Shown here piece after piece: positions 40,435 through 49,571 of a stretch of 64,000 bases of DNA. The stretch lies in contig NZ_LT629736.1 of NCBI RefSeq assembly GCF_900104945.1, forward strand, positions 372,001 to 436,000, given 5' to 3'. Made by a program: the position numbers and the translations under genes. Source of the DNA: Halopseudomonas xinjiangensis. GTDB lineage: Bacteria; Pseudomonadota; Gammaproteobacteria; Pseudomonadales; Pseudomonadaceae. The first letter of the stretch is position 1; every line of letters starts with the position of its first letter. The notes under the pieces are model-generated. The model was not told the origin of the DNA. It worked only from the letters and a program-made list of their open reading frames with translations, and ran no database searches.

Positions 40435-41238
40435 TCAGGATTCAACAGGGGTGTCGGGGTGATTGCCCCACTCGGACCACGAACCGGCGTACGCCTTGAC
40501 GCGAGGGTAGCCGAGGATGCGGGCGGCGAGATAGGTGAAGCCGGACCGGTGGTGGGTCTGGCAATGCGTGATCACTTCCTTGTCCGCGGTTATGCCGAGT
40601 TCATTCAGTTTCTCTTGCATGTCCTGGTGGATGCGCAAATCTCGCTGGGAATCCATTCCGGCGGTCCATTCGAAATTCACGGCGCCAGGAATGTGCCCGC
40701 CCTTTTTCGCGAGCACCTTTTCCGCAGTGTACTCCTGAGGGGATCGCGCATCCCAGACGACCCGTTGTGGGTCGCTCAGATTCGCCTGCAAGTCATCCAG
40801 TGTGACGGTGTATTCGTCATTCGTTTCAAGCAGTGGCTGAGTCGGCTCAGCCTGGTTGGGCTGTTTTTCCAGCGGCAATCCCGCCGATTGCCATGCGTGC
40901 AGCCCACCATTGATATAGCTGTAGCGGTGGTGGCCGACGGAGTCCAGCAGCCAGGCAAAGCGTCCGGCCCAGCCGCCGCCCTCGTCATCGTACAGAATGT
41001 AATGCAGATCGGGATGATGACCGATTGCCCCGAGAATCTGTACCAGCTGGTCATGATCCGGAAGCATGCCGGGCGTCGGTGCGGGCGAGGTGATGCTGCC
41101 CGGGGCGACATGCACGGCACCGGGAATATGACCGGCGAGATACTGGTCGGATTTGCACAGGTCGACCAGTCGATGAAGTTTCGCATCGAGCGGCTGCGGC
41201 AGCTGCTCGGGTTCTATGAGCATGGGGAGGGAAGACAT
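40435..41238 (-). CDS. rhdA: Thiosulfate sulfurtransferase RhdA (rhodanese)
   Basis: The 267-residue enzyme has tandem rhodanese domains: an inactive N-terminal one (1-125) and a catalytic C-terminal one (150-267). The active loop is H-C226-Q-T-H-H-R-S, the characteristic RhdA/TST loop of Azotobacter and Pseudomonas. It transfers sulfane sulfur from thiosulfate to cyanide or other acceptors. The start MSSLPMLIEP has a GGAG site six bases upstream; an ATG nine codons earlier exists. It is co-oriented with the HDOD gene and psd. Confidence 0.93.
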   Translation of the reverse strand: MSSLPMLIEPEQLPQPLDAKLHRLVDLCKSDQYLAGHIPGAVHVAPGSITSPAPTPGMLPDHDQLVQILGAIGHHPDLHYILYDDEGGGWAGRFAWLLDSVGHHRYSYINGGLHAWQSAGLPLEKQPNQAEPTQPLLETNDEYTVTLDDLQANLSDPQRVVWDARSPQEYTAEKVLAKKGGHIPGAVNFEWTAGMDSQRDLRIHQDMQEKLNELGITADKEVITHCQTHHRSGFTYLAARILGYPRVKAYAGSWSEWGNHPDTPVES

Positions 41239-41261
41239 GATGGCTCCGCTTGAGATGTGTG

Positions 41262-42839
41262 TCACGCTTTGGTTCGGAAGGCTTCCAGTGCCTTTTCCAG
41301 GCAGTCCGCAGTTTTTATCAGCGCGGTCGCTCGTTTATCGTCGAGTAGCGGCTGGTTCGGCCCATTACTGATGTAGACCAGTCCGAGCAAGACGCCGTTC
41401 GGAGCCAGAGGCAGAAGATGGTAAGCGCGGCCCTGGCTGATCGCTTTCAGCGGCTCGGGCAGCAAGCTGGCTCGCTGCTGCTGTTCCTGCAGATCCATGT
41501 CGTGCCGCTGCGTGCTGCCCAGCCAGTCACCCCAGGGGTTGCCACGGCAGGGACCCAAGCGCACACCAATGAGTCGCCGATCGGCAGGGTAGCCGGCGCT
41601 GGCGCTGATCATCAACTGCTGCTGCCGGCCATTATACAGCGCTACCCAGCATTCGCTCACGGCCAATCCTTCCGTGAAGGCTCGCAGTCCCCCAGCCAAT
41701 AGCTGCGGAATGGTGGCAAAGGCACTGGGACGGGCGAGCAGCGTCAGACAGTGCTGCCGCCATGCGCCTGGGTCGGCCCGTTGAGCCGTTGGAGCCGTTG
41801 GAGCCGTCGGAGGCGATGGCTCTTTTTCGATCGAGCGCGTCCGGCAGCGGGTCGCTTGCGGCCAGAGCAGCGATTCCGCTGGCTGCCAGAGGTCTCGCTC
41901 GGGACCTTGGCGGTGTGCGCTCTCGACAGCGTTTTCATGCGTGTGGCGCTGGACGGCGGGCAGAGAGGCACCCAGGTAGAGCGCGGTCAGCTGTTGCCAG
42001 CGCCGCGTATGACGTGCCTCCCAATCATGATGGCTCGCCAAGGCGATTCCATTGGCCATCAGCAGGCTGTTTGCCGGCTGAGTAAGCCAGCGGGAGAGCT
42101 GCTTGTCCGCGTCCAGCTTCAGCTGCTGCTCGTGTGGGTGATCGGTATCGCGCGCAATGTGCAGCGCCTTGACCATGATCCGGCGGCTGGTTCCCAGCGA
42201 GCGATACCCCTGCAGGATCCATGGCGGCAGCCACCAGTCCTCGGCGATCTGCTGCGCCAGAGCCAGTACGTCCGAGCTATCGAGAAAGACCGCATCGGCC
42301 TTGGAGCGAAAGGTGTCCGGAAACAGATGTCGTGCGTCCCATTGCTCGAACAGATCCGGGCGCTGGTAGATCATTGCCCAGCACGGCGCCAGAAACAGCA
42401 GGCAGGCCAGCGACATCTCATGCCATAGCCGAGCCATGCGATGCGCGAATAGCCCCTGCGCCTGCATCTGTGCGTGCTCGCTGATGCTCAGTAGTTGCCG
42501 GTAGGCCAGTGGAAGCTGGTCGCGTTCGACGGTAGGGATGGTTTTCAGCACCTGGGCGATGCGCTGAGTGCCGAGCAAGCCGCACGCCTGCTCAAGGGTG
42601 AGGATATCGATATCGCGAGGACGAGCTGACTCGCCGGCGACGCGGCAAATCTGCAACGCCAGTACCGGTACCTGCATGATCTCGCGGGTCAGTTCGGTGA
42701 TGCTCAGCAGATCGCTGTCCAGCAGGCCCGCCAGACGCTCGATCTGGTTTTTTTCCGCCGGCAGCACAATTTTGCTCAGGCTTTGGCGCAGATTGCCGAT
42801 ATCGTCATCAATGCCAGGCGGTGTCTGGGCTGGGATCAT
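41262..42839 (-). CDS. HDOD domain protein with C-terminal GAF-like part
   Basis: The 525-residue cytoplasmic protein has an HDOD domain (about 20-220: VLPAEKNQIERLAGLLDSD, the ELTREIMQVPVLALQICRV helix pair typical of the fold) and a C-terminal region (from about 370) that looks like a GAF-type sensor (ECWVALYNGRQQQLMISAS). A linker of low complexity includes PTAPTAPTA, encoded by a short tandem repeat. HDOD proteins participate in signalling without a known enzymatic activity. The location just ahead of motAB (divergent) and next to rhdA matches the P. aeruginosa region. The precise role is unknown. Confidence 0.8.
   Translation of the reverse strand: MIPAQTPPGIDDDIGNLRQSLSKIVLPAEKNQIERLAGLLDSDLLSITELTREIMQVPVLALQICRVAGESARPRDIDILTLEQACGLLGTQRIAQVLKTIPTVERDQLPLAYRQLLSISEHAQMQAQGLFAHRMARLWHEMSLACLLFLAPCWAMIYQRPDLFEQWDARHLFPDTFRSKADAVFLDSSDVLALAQQIAEDWWLPPWILQGYRSLGTSRRIMVKALHIARDTDHPHEQQLKLDADKQLSRWLTQPANSLLMANGIALASHHDWEARHTRRWQQLTALYLGASLPAVQRHTHENAVESAHRQGPERDLWQPAESLLWPQATRCRTRSIEKEPSPPTAPTAPTAQRADPGAWRQHCLTLLARPSAFATIPQLLAGGLRAFTEGLAVSECWVALYNGRQQQLMISASAGYPADRRLIGVRLGPCRGNPWGDWLGSTQRHDMDLQEQQQRASLLPEPLKAISQGRAYHLLPLAPNGVLLGLVYISNGPNQPLLDDKRATALIKTADCLEKALEAFRTKA
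41781..41815. repeat. 9-bp tandem repeat in the HDOD gene linker
   Basis: Bases read TTGAGCCG, TTGGAGCCG, TTGGAGCCG, TCGGAGGCG in tandem. The repeat is in frame and encodes alternating Pro-Thr-Ala units on the minus strand, so changes in copy number would alter only linker length. Confidence 0.7.
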
Positions 42840-42955
42840 GCTGTCGGCAACCTTTATACTGAACGGGCTTTTTCCGCAGACTATAACGCGAACGATGCAA
42901 CTTTGCTGCCACCGGAAAGCCCCTTCCTGATTTCTTTCGTGAGATACAACGGCTT

Positions 42956-43810
42956 ATGCTGAAAATTGCCGGATTCCTTGTTGTCATCGGCTGCGTGCTA
43001 GGCGGCTTTCTGTTATCGAAGGGGCACATTGCGGCGCTCTGGCATCCCACCGAAATTCTGATCATTGGCGGTGCCGCGTTCGGTGCGTTTCTGGTCGCCA
43101 ACAACCTGTCCACGGTGAAGAAGGTTTTCGCCAAGATTCCCGCGGTTCTGTTCAGCCATCGTTTCGGCAAGCCGTTCTATCTCGACGTTCTTGGGGTGCT
43201 GTACGAAATCCTCAACAAGTCCCGCCGTGAAGGCATGATGTCGATCGAAGCGGATATCGAGGCGCCCGCCGAGAGTCCGATCTTCAGCAAGTATCCAGCG
43301 ATACTCAAGGATAAGCATATGACCGAGTTCATTTGCGACTACCTGAGAATCATGTCCAGCGGCAATATGGCCCCGCATGAACTCGAGGCCTTGTTCGACG
43401 TCGAGATCTCCAGTCTCACTGAAGAGCTGCAGGGGCCGGCGCATGCGGTGACGCGCGTGTCCGACGCGCTCCCGGGTTTCGGTATCGTGGCGGCAGTATT
43501 GGGTATCGTGATCACCATGGGTGTTCTCGGCGAGGCGGAGAACGCGGAGATCGGTGAGAAGGTGGCGACAGCTCTGGTGGGTACTTTCCTCGGTATTCTT
43601 GCCGCCTACGGTTTCGTCGGCCCCTTTGCTGCGGCAATGGAGCATGAGGCAACCGAGGAAGCGAACACCTACGAAGCGATCAAGATGTGCCTGGTTGCCA
43701 GCGCCCAGGGGCTGCCGCCAGCCCTGGCGGTTGAGTTCGGACGCAAAGCGCTGCTCCCGGAGCATCGTCCCAGCTTTACCGAGCTGGAAGAGTCGGTGAA
43801 GGGGCGCTAA
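42956..43810 (+). CDS. motA: Flagellar motor stator protein MotA
   Basis: The 284-residue protein has four membrane segments: about 3-22, 28-48, 170-192 and 201-222, with a large cytoplasmic loop between the second and third. GFGIVAAVLGIVITMGVL and VATALVGTFLGILAAYGFVGPFA are conserved segments. With MotB it forms the ion-driven stator of the flagellum; the MotAB type with this neighbourhood is the proton-driven one of pseudomonads, from memory. Only three bases separate its stop from the GTG start of motB. Confidence 0.95.
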   Translation: MLKIAGFLVVIGCVLGGFLLSKGHIAALWHPTEILIIGGAAFGAFLVANNLSTVKKVFAKIPAVLFSHRFGKPFYLDVLGVLYEILNKSRREGMMSIEADIEAPAESPIFSKYPAILKDKHMTEFICDYLRIMSSGNMAPHELEALFDVEISSLTEELQGPAHAVTRVSDALPGFGIVAAVLGIVITMGVLGEAENAEIGEKVATALVGTFLGILAAYGFVGPFAAAMEHEATEEANTYEAIKMCLVASAQGLPPALAVEFGRKALLPEHRPSFTELEESVKGR

Positions 43811-43813
43811 GCG

Positions 43814-44821
43814 GTGGACAATACCCAGCCGATTATTGTCAAGCGGATTAGCCGCAAGGCCGCCGGTCATCATGGTGGCGCCTGGAAGATCGCCTTCGCC
43901 GACTTTGCCGTCGCGATGATGGCGTTCTTCCTGGTGATGTGGTTGCTGTCCACGGCGACGCCGGAGCAGCTGAAGATGATTTCGGGGTATTTCAATGATC
44001 CCATCGGTTTCTCCGAAGGAGGCAGCCCGTTCGCCATCGATCTCGGAGGTACGCCGACCGTATCGCCGCAGGAGACGCTCAACGACGCCGAATATGACGA
44101 CACCCCGCTTGCGCTGAATCCTGAAACCGTTGAAGAACTTGCTGAGCAGGTAGAGCAGAAGCAGCTCGATCTGCTGCTCCAGGAGCTGCAAAACCGTATC
44201 GACACCGAGCCGGTCTTGCAGAGGTTCAAGGACCAGATCTTGCTGGAGATCACGGCCGACGGGTTGCGGATCCAAATCGTCGATGCGGAGAACAGGCCCA
44301 TGTTCGCCAGTGGCAGCCCGCAGCTGCAGCCGTATTTCGAGGAAATCCTGCTGGCGTTGAGCGAGACCATTGCCAAGGTCCCGAAGAAGATCAGTATCGG
44401 TGGGCACACCGACGCGCAGCCGTTCCGTGGCCGCGCTGGGTACGGCAACTGGGAGCTTTCGGCAGAACGCGCCAACGCTGCGCGACGCACCCTGTTGGTG
44501 GCAGGATACCCCGAAGAACAAGTCGCGCGGGTGGTCGGCTACGCCGACTCGGCATTGTTCGATCGAGCGGATCCGTTCAATCCGGTCAACCGGCGAATCG
44601 ACATCATTGTGTTGAACAAGCGCGCCGAGGTTCAGTTGCTCGACGCCGGCGGGTCATCCGAGCAGACGCCGGACGCCGACGGCGAAGACGCTGAAGAGTC
44701 GGTTCTAACAGACGATGCGCCCACTGCGCCGCGGGTAGAAGAGGCTCCTGCTGAGCCGGCCGTGCGTTCGCTCAATCTTTTCGAGGACGCCGAGCGGCTG
44801 CAGCAACTCAACCAGCGTTGA
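43814..44821 (+). CDS. motB: Flagellar motor stator protein MotB
   Basis: The 335-residue protein has one membrane segment (about 32-52) preceded by the ion-binding Asp, D30 in FADFAVAMMAFFLVMW. A plug/linker and an OmpA-like peptidoglycan-binding domain (about 150-275; ISIGGHTDAQPFRG, NWELSAERANAARR) follow. The C-terminal 60 residues are acidic and of low complexity. The start is GTG. It converges head-on with rsgA with no intergenic base. Confidence 0.94.
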   Translation: MDNTQPIIVKRISRKAAGHHGGAWKIAFADFAVAMMAFFLVMWLLSTATPEQLKMISGYFNDPIGFSEGGSPFAIDLGGTPTVSPQETLNDAEYDDTPLALNPETVEELAEQVEQKQLDLLLQELQNRIDTEPVLQRFKDQILLEITADGLRIQIVDAENRPMFASGSPQLQPYFEEILLALSETIAKVPKKISIGGHTDAQPFRGRAGYGNWELSAERANAARRTLLVAGYPEEQVARVVGYADSALFDRADPFNPVNRRIDIIVLNKRAEVQLLDAGGSSEQTPDADGEDAEESVLTDDAPTAPRVEEAPAEPAVRSLNLFEDAERLQQLNQR

Positions 44822-45847
44822 TCATTCCTTGGCCAGCGTGGCCAGTATGTGTCGGTAACTGGCCATCCGGTGCGAAGTAATCTGCCCCTGATCGACTGCA
44901 TTCAACAACGCGCAGCCCGGTTCGTGCAGATGCTTGCAGTCGCGGAAGCGACACAAGCCGAGGAACGGCCGGAACTCGATGAAGCCTTCCAGCAATTCCT
45001 GTCGAGTAATATGAGTCAGGCCAAACTCGCGGATACCGGGCGAATCGATCAGGTCGCCTCCGGCTGGGAAATGAAACAGTCGTGCCGTGGTGGTCGTATG
45101 CGTGCCCTTGGCAGTTGCTTCGGACAGTGCGCCGACGCGCAGATCCACCCCTGGCAGCAACACGTTGATCAGCGACGACTTTCCTACGCCTGATTGGCCG
45201 ACGAAGACGCTGATTCGATCTTTCAGCGCTTCGCGCAGCCCGTCCAGTCCCGCGCCGGAGCCAGCGGACAGACACACCGTCTGGTAGCCGAGTGCCGCAT
45301 AATCGTCGAGCCAGGCGCGGATGTGTGCGAAGTCGCCGCTGTCGAGCAGGTCGGCCTTGTTCAGCACCAGCAGTGGCTCCAGTCCCGACTGTTCGGCAGC
45401 CACCAGGTAGCGGTCGATGAGGTTGGTATGTGGCGTCGGTAGTGGCGCGAAGACGATCACCAGGCGATCGACGTTGGCTGCCACCGGCTTGAGCTGACCG
45501 CGATGGTCGGGACGATACAGCTCGCTGTGGCGGGGTAGTTGCGCAACGATGACGCCGCCGGCCTGGTTGTCCGCCCGCCAGACCACGCGGTCGCCGGTCA
45601 CCAGAGCGGGTAGGTTGGCGCGCATGTGGCAACGCCGTACCGTGCCGGTGCCCGCGCCTTGAGTGGCCTCGACATCGACCTGGACCCCAAAATGGGCGAT
45701 GACCAGACCTTCCTGTTCGGGTCCCAGGTCGCCGCCCAGCAGTTTCTCATCGGCCAGTTCGGCACGCCGGCCGGCGCGTTCGCTGCGCTCGTCCTGTATC
45801 TTCTGGATGCGCCAATTCTGGCGTCGGGTCAGGTTGCGTTTGGCCAT
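44822..45847 (-). CDS. rsgA: Small ribosomal subunit biogenesis GTPase RsgA
   Basis: The 341-residue circularly permuted GTPase assists 30S maturation. The motif order is G4 (NKAD, 163-166), then G1 (GQSGVGKS, 217-224), then G3 (DSPG, 268-271), which is diagnostic. An OB-fold precedes, and a zinc knuckle C299-x4-C304-x-H306-x5-C312 follows. The stop abuts that of motB. It is divergent from orn, with an 80-base shared promoter region that contains TATACT at 45893-45898, possibly the orn -10 box. Confidence 0.95.
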   Translation of the reverse strand: MAKRNLTRRQNWRIQKIQDERSERAGRRAELADEKLLGGDLGPEQEGLVIAHFGVQVDVEATQGAGTGTVRRCHMRANLPALVTGDRVVWRADNQAGGVIVAQLPRHSELYRPDHRGQLKPVAANVDRLVIVFAPLPTPHTNLIDRYLVAAEQSGLEPLLVLNKADLLDSGDFAHIRAWLDDYAALGYQTVCLSAGSGAGLDGLREALKDRISVFVGQSGVGKSSLINVLLPGVDLRVGALSEATAKGTHTTTTARLFHFPAGGDLIDSPGIREFGLTHITRQELLEGFIEFRPFLGLCRFRDCKHLHEPGCALLNAVDQGQITSHRMASYRHILATLAKE

Positions 45848-45927
45848 GGCTCGTGGGTCAGTGGAATATGCCGCAGTCTAGCACGCAGGGCTTATACTGG
45901 TGGCACTCAACTTCGCACAGGACTTTT

Positions 45928-46470
45928 ATGCAAAACCCCGACAATCTGATCTGGATCGACCTGGAAATGACCGGGCTGGACCCGGACAACGACGTCATCA
46001 TCGAGATCGCCACCATCGTTACCGATGCGCAGCTGAACGTCCTCGCCGAGGGGCCATCCATGGCAGTCAAGCAGGCGGATGCCATGCTCGATGGGATGGA
46101 TGAGTGGAATACGCGTCAGCATGGCCAGTCCGGGCTCACTCAACGAGTCAAGGACAGTATCGTCAGCCCTGCCGAAGCCGAACGCATAACCATTGAATTT
46201 TTGAGCGAATGGGTGCCTGCCGGGCGTTCACCAATGTGTGGCAACAGCATCTGCCAGGATCGCCGCTTTTTGTACCGCGGTATGCCTGAGCTCGAGCGCT
46301 ACTTCCATTACCGTAACCTGGACGTCTCCACCCTGAAGGAACTGGCAGCGCGCTGGGCTCCGGAGGTAAAGAACGGGTTCCGCAAGCAGAGCACGCACCT
46401 GGCGCTGGACGATATTCGCGACTCGATCGACGAGCTCAAGCACTACCGGGAGCATTTCATCCGCTATTGA
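45928..46470 (+). CDS. orn: Oligoribonuclease
   Basis: The 180-residue 3'-5' exoribonuclease degrades very short RNAs and, in pseudomonads, pGpG from c-di-GMP turnover. It has the DEDDh signature starting with D-L-E-M-T-G (residues ~11-16), and the second and third exonuclease motifs downstream, including [12 protein letters not shown]. The ATG giving [16 protein letters not shown] was chosen. Its 3' end overlaps the convergent queG by seven bases. Confidence 0.96.
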   Translation: MQNPDNLIWIDLEMTGLDPDNDVIIEIATIVTDAQLNVLAEGPSMAVKQADAMLDGMDEWNTRQHGQSGLTQRVKDSIVSPAEAERITIEFLSEWVPAGRSPMCGNSICQDRRFLYRGMPELERYFHYRNLDVSTLKELAARWAPEVKNGFRKQSTHLALDDIRDSIDELKHYREHFIRY

Positions 46471-47531
46471 TGTTCACCGTGGCGCTCCAGCGCCCATTGA
46501 ACGTGCTCGCGGACTAGCTCGGACGGGTGGTCACGCCGGCTTTTCAGGGCCTCCACTACCGGAATGCTGGTGCTGGCGTTGCCCAAACCGACGGCCAGAT
46601 TGCGTAACCAGCGCTCAAAGCCGATACGCCTGATCGGCGAGCCTTCCGTGTTGCGCAGAAAGCTGGCTTCGTCCCAGCGAAACAGCTCGACCAGATCCGC
46701 CTGGTCGAGCTCGTGCCGGGGGGAGAAGTCGGGCTCGGTGGTCGGGCGAGCGAAGCGATTCCACGGGCAGACCAGTTGGCAATCATCACAGCCGAACACC
46801 CGGTTGCCCATCTTCGATCGCAACTCGTCAGGTATCGAGCCCTTCAGCTCGATGGTCAGGTAGGAAATGCAGCGGCGCGCGTCGAGCACTCGATCACCGA
46901 CGAAGGCGTCGGTCGGACATTTGTCCAGGCACGCAGTACACCGACCACAATGTTCCTGTTGGTAGGGCTCGTCGGTTGGCAGTGGCAGGTCCGTATACAG
47001 CTCGCCGAGAAAGAAGAAGCTGCCTGCTTGGCGGTTGATCAACATGCTGTTCTTGCCCACCCAGCCGAGTCCGCTACGGCTGGCGAGGGCCCGCTCCATG
47101 ACCGGCGCGCTATCGACGAAGGCGCGAAAGCCAAAGGGGCCGATCAGCCCCTGAATGCGTTCCGCCAGCTGCTGGAGACGCTTGCGCATCAGCTTGTGGT
47201 AGTCGCGGCCGAGCGCGTAGCGCGATACATAGGCACTGTCGGGTTGCCCCAATCGCCGCACCATGTCGGTATCGGCAGGCAGGTAATCCATGCGTACCGA
47301 AATGACCCGTTGCGTCCCCGGCACCAGCTCGGCCGGCCGGGTACGCTTGCTGCCATGGCTCGCCATCCACTCCATCTCGCCGTGGTAGCCCTCGCGCAGC
47401 CAGGCGTCGAGCCACGCCTCGTGCTCGGCAAGGTCCGGTTGGCTGATGCCGGTTTGCTGAAAGCCGAGCTCCTCCGCAAAACCGCGGATACGTTCGGCCA
47501 GCTCGGCATAGTCGATGGCTGTTTCTGGCAT
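46464..47531 (-). CDS. queG: Epoxyqueuosine reductase QueG
   Basis: The 355-residue cobalamin-dependent iron-sulfur protein performs the last step of queuosine synthesis in tRNA. Cluster ligands are C195-x2-C198-x2-C201-x3-C205 and C221 together with C248-x2-C251-x3-C255. The catalytic Asp lies in F-V-D140-S-A-P-V-M-E. A HEAT-like C-terminal part includes [11 protein letters not shown]. The start at [11 protein letters not shown] avoids a 25-residue extension that lies over the nnr promoter. Confidence 0.94.
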   Translation of the reverse strand: MPETAIDYAELAERIRGFAEELGFQQTGISQPDLAEHEAWLDAWLREGYHGEMEWMASHGSKRTRPAELVPGTQRVISVRMDYLPADTDMVRRLGQPDSAYVSRYALGRDYHKLMRKRLQQLAERIQGLIGPFGFRAFVDSAPVMERALASRSGLGWVGKNSMLINRQAGSFFFLGELYTDLPLPTDEPYQQEHCGRCTACLDKCPTDAFVGDRVLDARRCISYLTIELKGSIPDELRSKMGNRVFGCDDCQLVCPWNRFARPTTEPDFSPRHELDQADLVELFRWDEASFLRNTEGSPIRRIGFERWLRNLAVGLGNASTSIPVVEALKSRRDHPSELVREHVQWALERHGEHQ

Positions 47532-47559
47532 GGGGCTGGGGTCGGAGGCGGTGTGGACG

Positions 47560-47565
47560 TATAAT
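47560..47565 (+). promoter_or_regulatory. Putative -10 box for nnr-tsaE-amiB-mutL-miaA
   Basis: TATAAT, a perfect sigma-70 -10 hexamer, lies 31 bases before the nnr start codon, between nnr and the divergent queG. The -35 region is weak. It would serve the long run of closely spaced genes from nnr onward. Confidence 0.45.
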
Positions 47566-47596
47566 TTTGCCAGATATCCAACCCGGTGACATATCC

Positions 47597-49099
47597 ATGC
47601 GATCAACGTTACCTCGCCAACTGTACAGCGCCGCCCAGACGCGCGCCCTCGATACGCGAATCATCGCGGGTGGCGTGTCCGGTTTCGAACTCATGCGACG
47701 GGCTGCTGGCGCCGTCTGGGAGGCCATTCGCGAACGCTGGCCCGAGCGACACCGGCTTACCGTTCTGTGCGGCGGCGGTAATAACGGCGGCGATGGCTAC
47801 CTGGTGGCGCGATTTGCCCACGAAGCGGGTTGGCCCGTTCAGGTGTTCACGCTGGTGGACCGCCAGCGGTTGACCGGCGATGCGCTTACCGCCCGGGAGG
47901 CGGCCGAAGAGGTGGGTGTGCACATTCTGCCCTGGCGTCGCGATGCGAATCTGGACGGCGTGTTGGTCGACGCCATGCTCGGCACAGGGCTGAACGGAGA
48001 CGTTCGCGAACCCTATCGCGGTGCCATTCGCGCCGCCAATGCCAGCGGCCTGCCGCTGGTGGCCGTGGATATTCCCAGTGGTCTGGACGCGGATCGCGGC
48101 GTGGTGCTCGGAGACGCCATCAGGGCGGACCTGACCGTGACCTTCATCGCCGCCAAGTTCGGTCTATTCACGGCCGAAGGACCCGATCAGGTCGGTGAGC
48201 TGTTTTATGCGCCGCTGGATGAGGTCCCGGTCGAATCAGTGCCGGCCATGGCCGAGCGTCTCGACTGGTCCGAGTGGTCCGGCCTATTGAAGTCGAGGCC
48301 GAAGGCCGCGCATAAGGGGATGTTCGGCCATGTTCTGCTGGTCGGTGGCGATCACGGCATGGGGGGCGCGATCATCCTTGCTGCGGAAGCCGCGTTACGC
48401 AGCGGAGCAGGGCGGGTCAGCGTAGCGACGCGCCCCGAGCACGTCGCCTCGATATTGACCCGATGCCCCGAAATCATGGTGCATCCGGCTGAAGACAGTG
48501 AGGCGATTGACGACTTGCTCGGTCGCGTCGATGTCGTCGCGATCGGGCCGGGGCTCGGGCGTCAGGCGTGGGGCCGGTCGATGCTGGAAAAAGCGCTTGG
48601 TTGCGGGCGACCCCTGGTGCTTGACGCTGACGCCTTGAATGAGATAGCCGAAGCCCACCCGCAGGCAATTGAGCTCGGGCGGCAGTGCATCATCACCCCG
48701 CACCCGGCGGAAGCGGCGCGCTTGCTTGGTTGCACCACCAGCGAGGTACAGGCGGATCGGCACCAGGCTGTGACTCGGCTGGCCAAAAGGTACGGCTGCA
48801 CGGCGGTGCTCAAGGGCGTCGGAAGCCTGGTGGCGGGCCCGCCTGACTCAGGCGAGCCAGTTGCCCTGTGCAGCGCCGGCAATCCCGGCATGGCGACCGC
48901 TGGAATGGGCGACGTCCTGACCGGTGTCGCGGCGTCGCTGCTCGCGCGAACCAGCGAGGCCGGTACGGCAGCTCGGCTTGCCGTGCTGGTTCACGCCATG
49001 GCAGGGGACGCCGCCGCGAAGGAGGGTGAATGGGGAATCCTGGCCAGTGATCTCATTAGACCGGTCAGACAGATACTCAACGCTGAGGCGCATCCATGA
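47597..49099 (+). CDS. nnr: Bifunctional NAD(P)HX epimerase/dehydratase
   Basis: The 500-residue repair enzyme restores NAD(P)H that has been hydrated. The N-terminal YjeF_N epimerase domain (1-215) has CGGGNNGGDGYLVAR. The C-terminal dehydratase domain (230-500), related to ribokinases, has KGMFGHVLLVGGDHGMGGA and NPGMATAGMGDVLTG. The start is MRSTLPRQLYSAAQTR. The stop overlaps tsaE by four bases. E. coli Nnr (YjeF) is 515 residues. Confidence 0.95.
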   Translation: MRSTLPRQLYSAAQTRALDTRIIAGGVSGFELMRRAAGAVWEAIRERWPERHRLTVLCGGGNNGGDGYLVARFAHEAGWPVQVFTLVDRQRLTGDALTAREAAEEVGVHILPWRRDANLDGVLVDAMLGTGLNGDVREPYRGAIRAANASGLPLVAVDIPSGLDADRGVVLGDAIRADLTVTFIAAKFGLFTAEGPDQVGELFYAPLDEVPVESVPAMAERLDWSEWSGLLKSRPKAAHKGMFGHVLLVGGDHGMGGAIILAAEAALRSGAGRVSVATRPEHVASILTRCPEIMVHPAEDSEAIDDLLGRVDVVAIGPGLGRQAWGRSMLEKALGCGRPLVLDADALNEIAEAHPQAIELGRQCIITPHPAEAARLLGCTTSEVQADRHQAVTRLAKRYGCTAVLKGVGSLVAGPPDSGEPVALCSAGNPGMATAGMGDVLTGVAASLLARTSEAGTAARLAVLVHAMAGDAAAKEGEWGILASDLIRPVRQILNAEAHP

Positions 49100-49569
49100 C
49101 AGAGCAGTGGTTCATCGAAGGTGAGGAGGCGATGCAGCGCTTTGGTGCTGAAATCGGGGCGGCGCTGCTGTGGCACGGTGTCGTCTATCTGGACGGCAAC
49201 CTTGGCGCCGGCAAGACCACGTTGTGCCGTGGCTTGGTGCGTGGCGCGGGTCATGCCGGGGCTGTGAAAAGCCCCACCTTCACTCTGGTCGAGCCGTATG
49301 AGCTCGAAGGCGCAAGCATCTTCCACTTCGACCTCTATCGCCTGAATGATCCGGAAGAGCTTGAATTTCTTGGGATTCGCGACTATTTCGAAGGGCATAG
49401 CCTGTGTCTGATCGAATGGCCGGAAAAAGGTAAAGGCCTTTTGCCAAGTCCCGACCTGAAGATTACCATTGCAGCAGAAGGCACCGGGCGTAAACTCAGC
49501 GTCGAAAGCTACAGTGCGCACGGTCTGGCGGCTTGCCAGCGGCTGCATAACAACAGGGGTGAAGCTTAG
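49096..49569 (+). CDS. tsaE: tRNA threonylcarbamoyladenosine ATPase TsaE
   Basis: The 157-residue protein is the ATPase of the TsaBDE complex that makes t6A37 in ANN-decoding tRNAs. It has Walker A G-N-L-G-A-G-K-T-T (34-42), a VKSPTFTLVEPY segment and HFDLYRL, all hallmarks of the family. It begins with an ATG overlapping the nnr stop, and amiB begins two bases after its stop. Confidence 0.96.
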   Translation: MTEQWFIEGEEAMQRFGAEIGAALLWHGVVYLDGNLGAGKTTLCRGLVRGAGHAGAVKSPTFTLVEPYELEGASIFHFDLYRLNDPEELEFLGIRDYFEGHSLCLIEWPEKGKGLLPSPDLKITIAAEGTGRKLSVESYSAHGLAACQRLHNNRGEA

Positions 49570-49571
49570 CC

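Noticed and set aside
43013-44521. 502-codon minus-strand frame opposite motA and motB
   Set aside because: It is a codon shadow of two well-supported stator genes, with no ribosome-binding site or recognisable domain.
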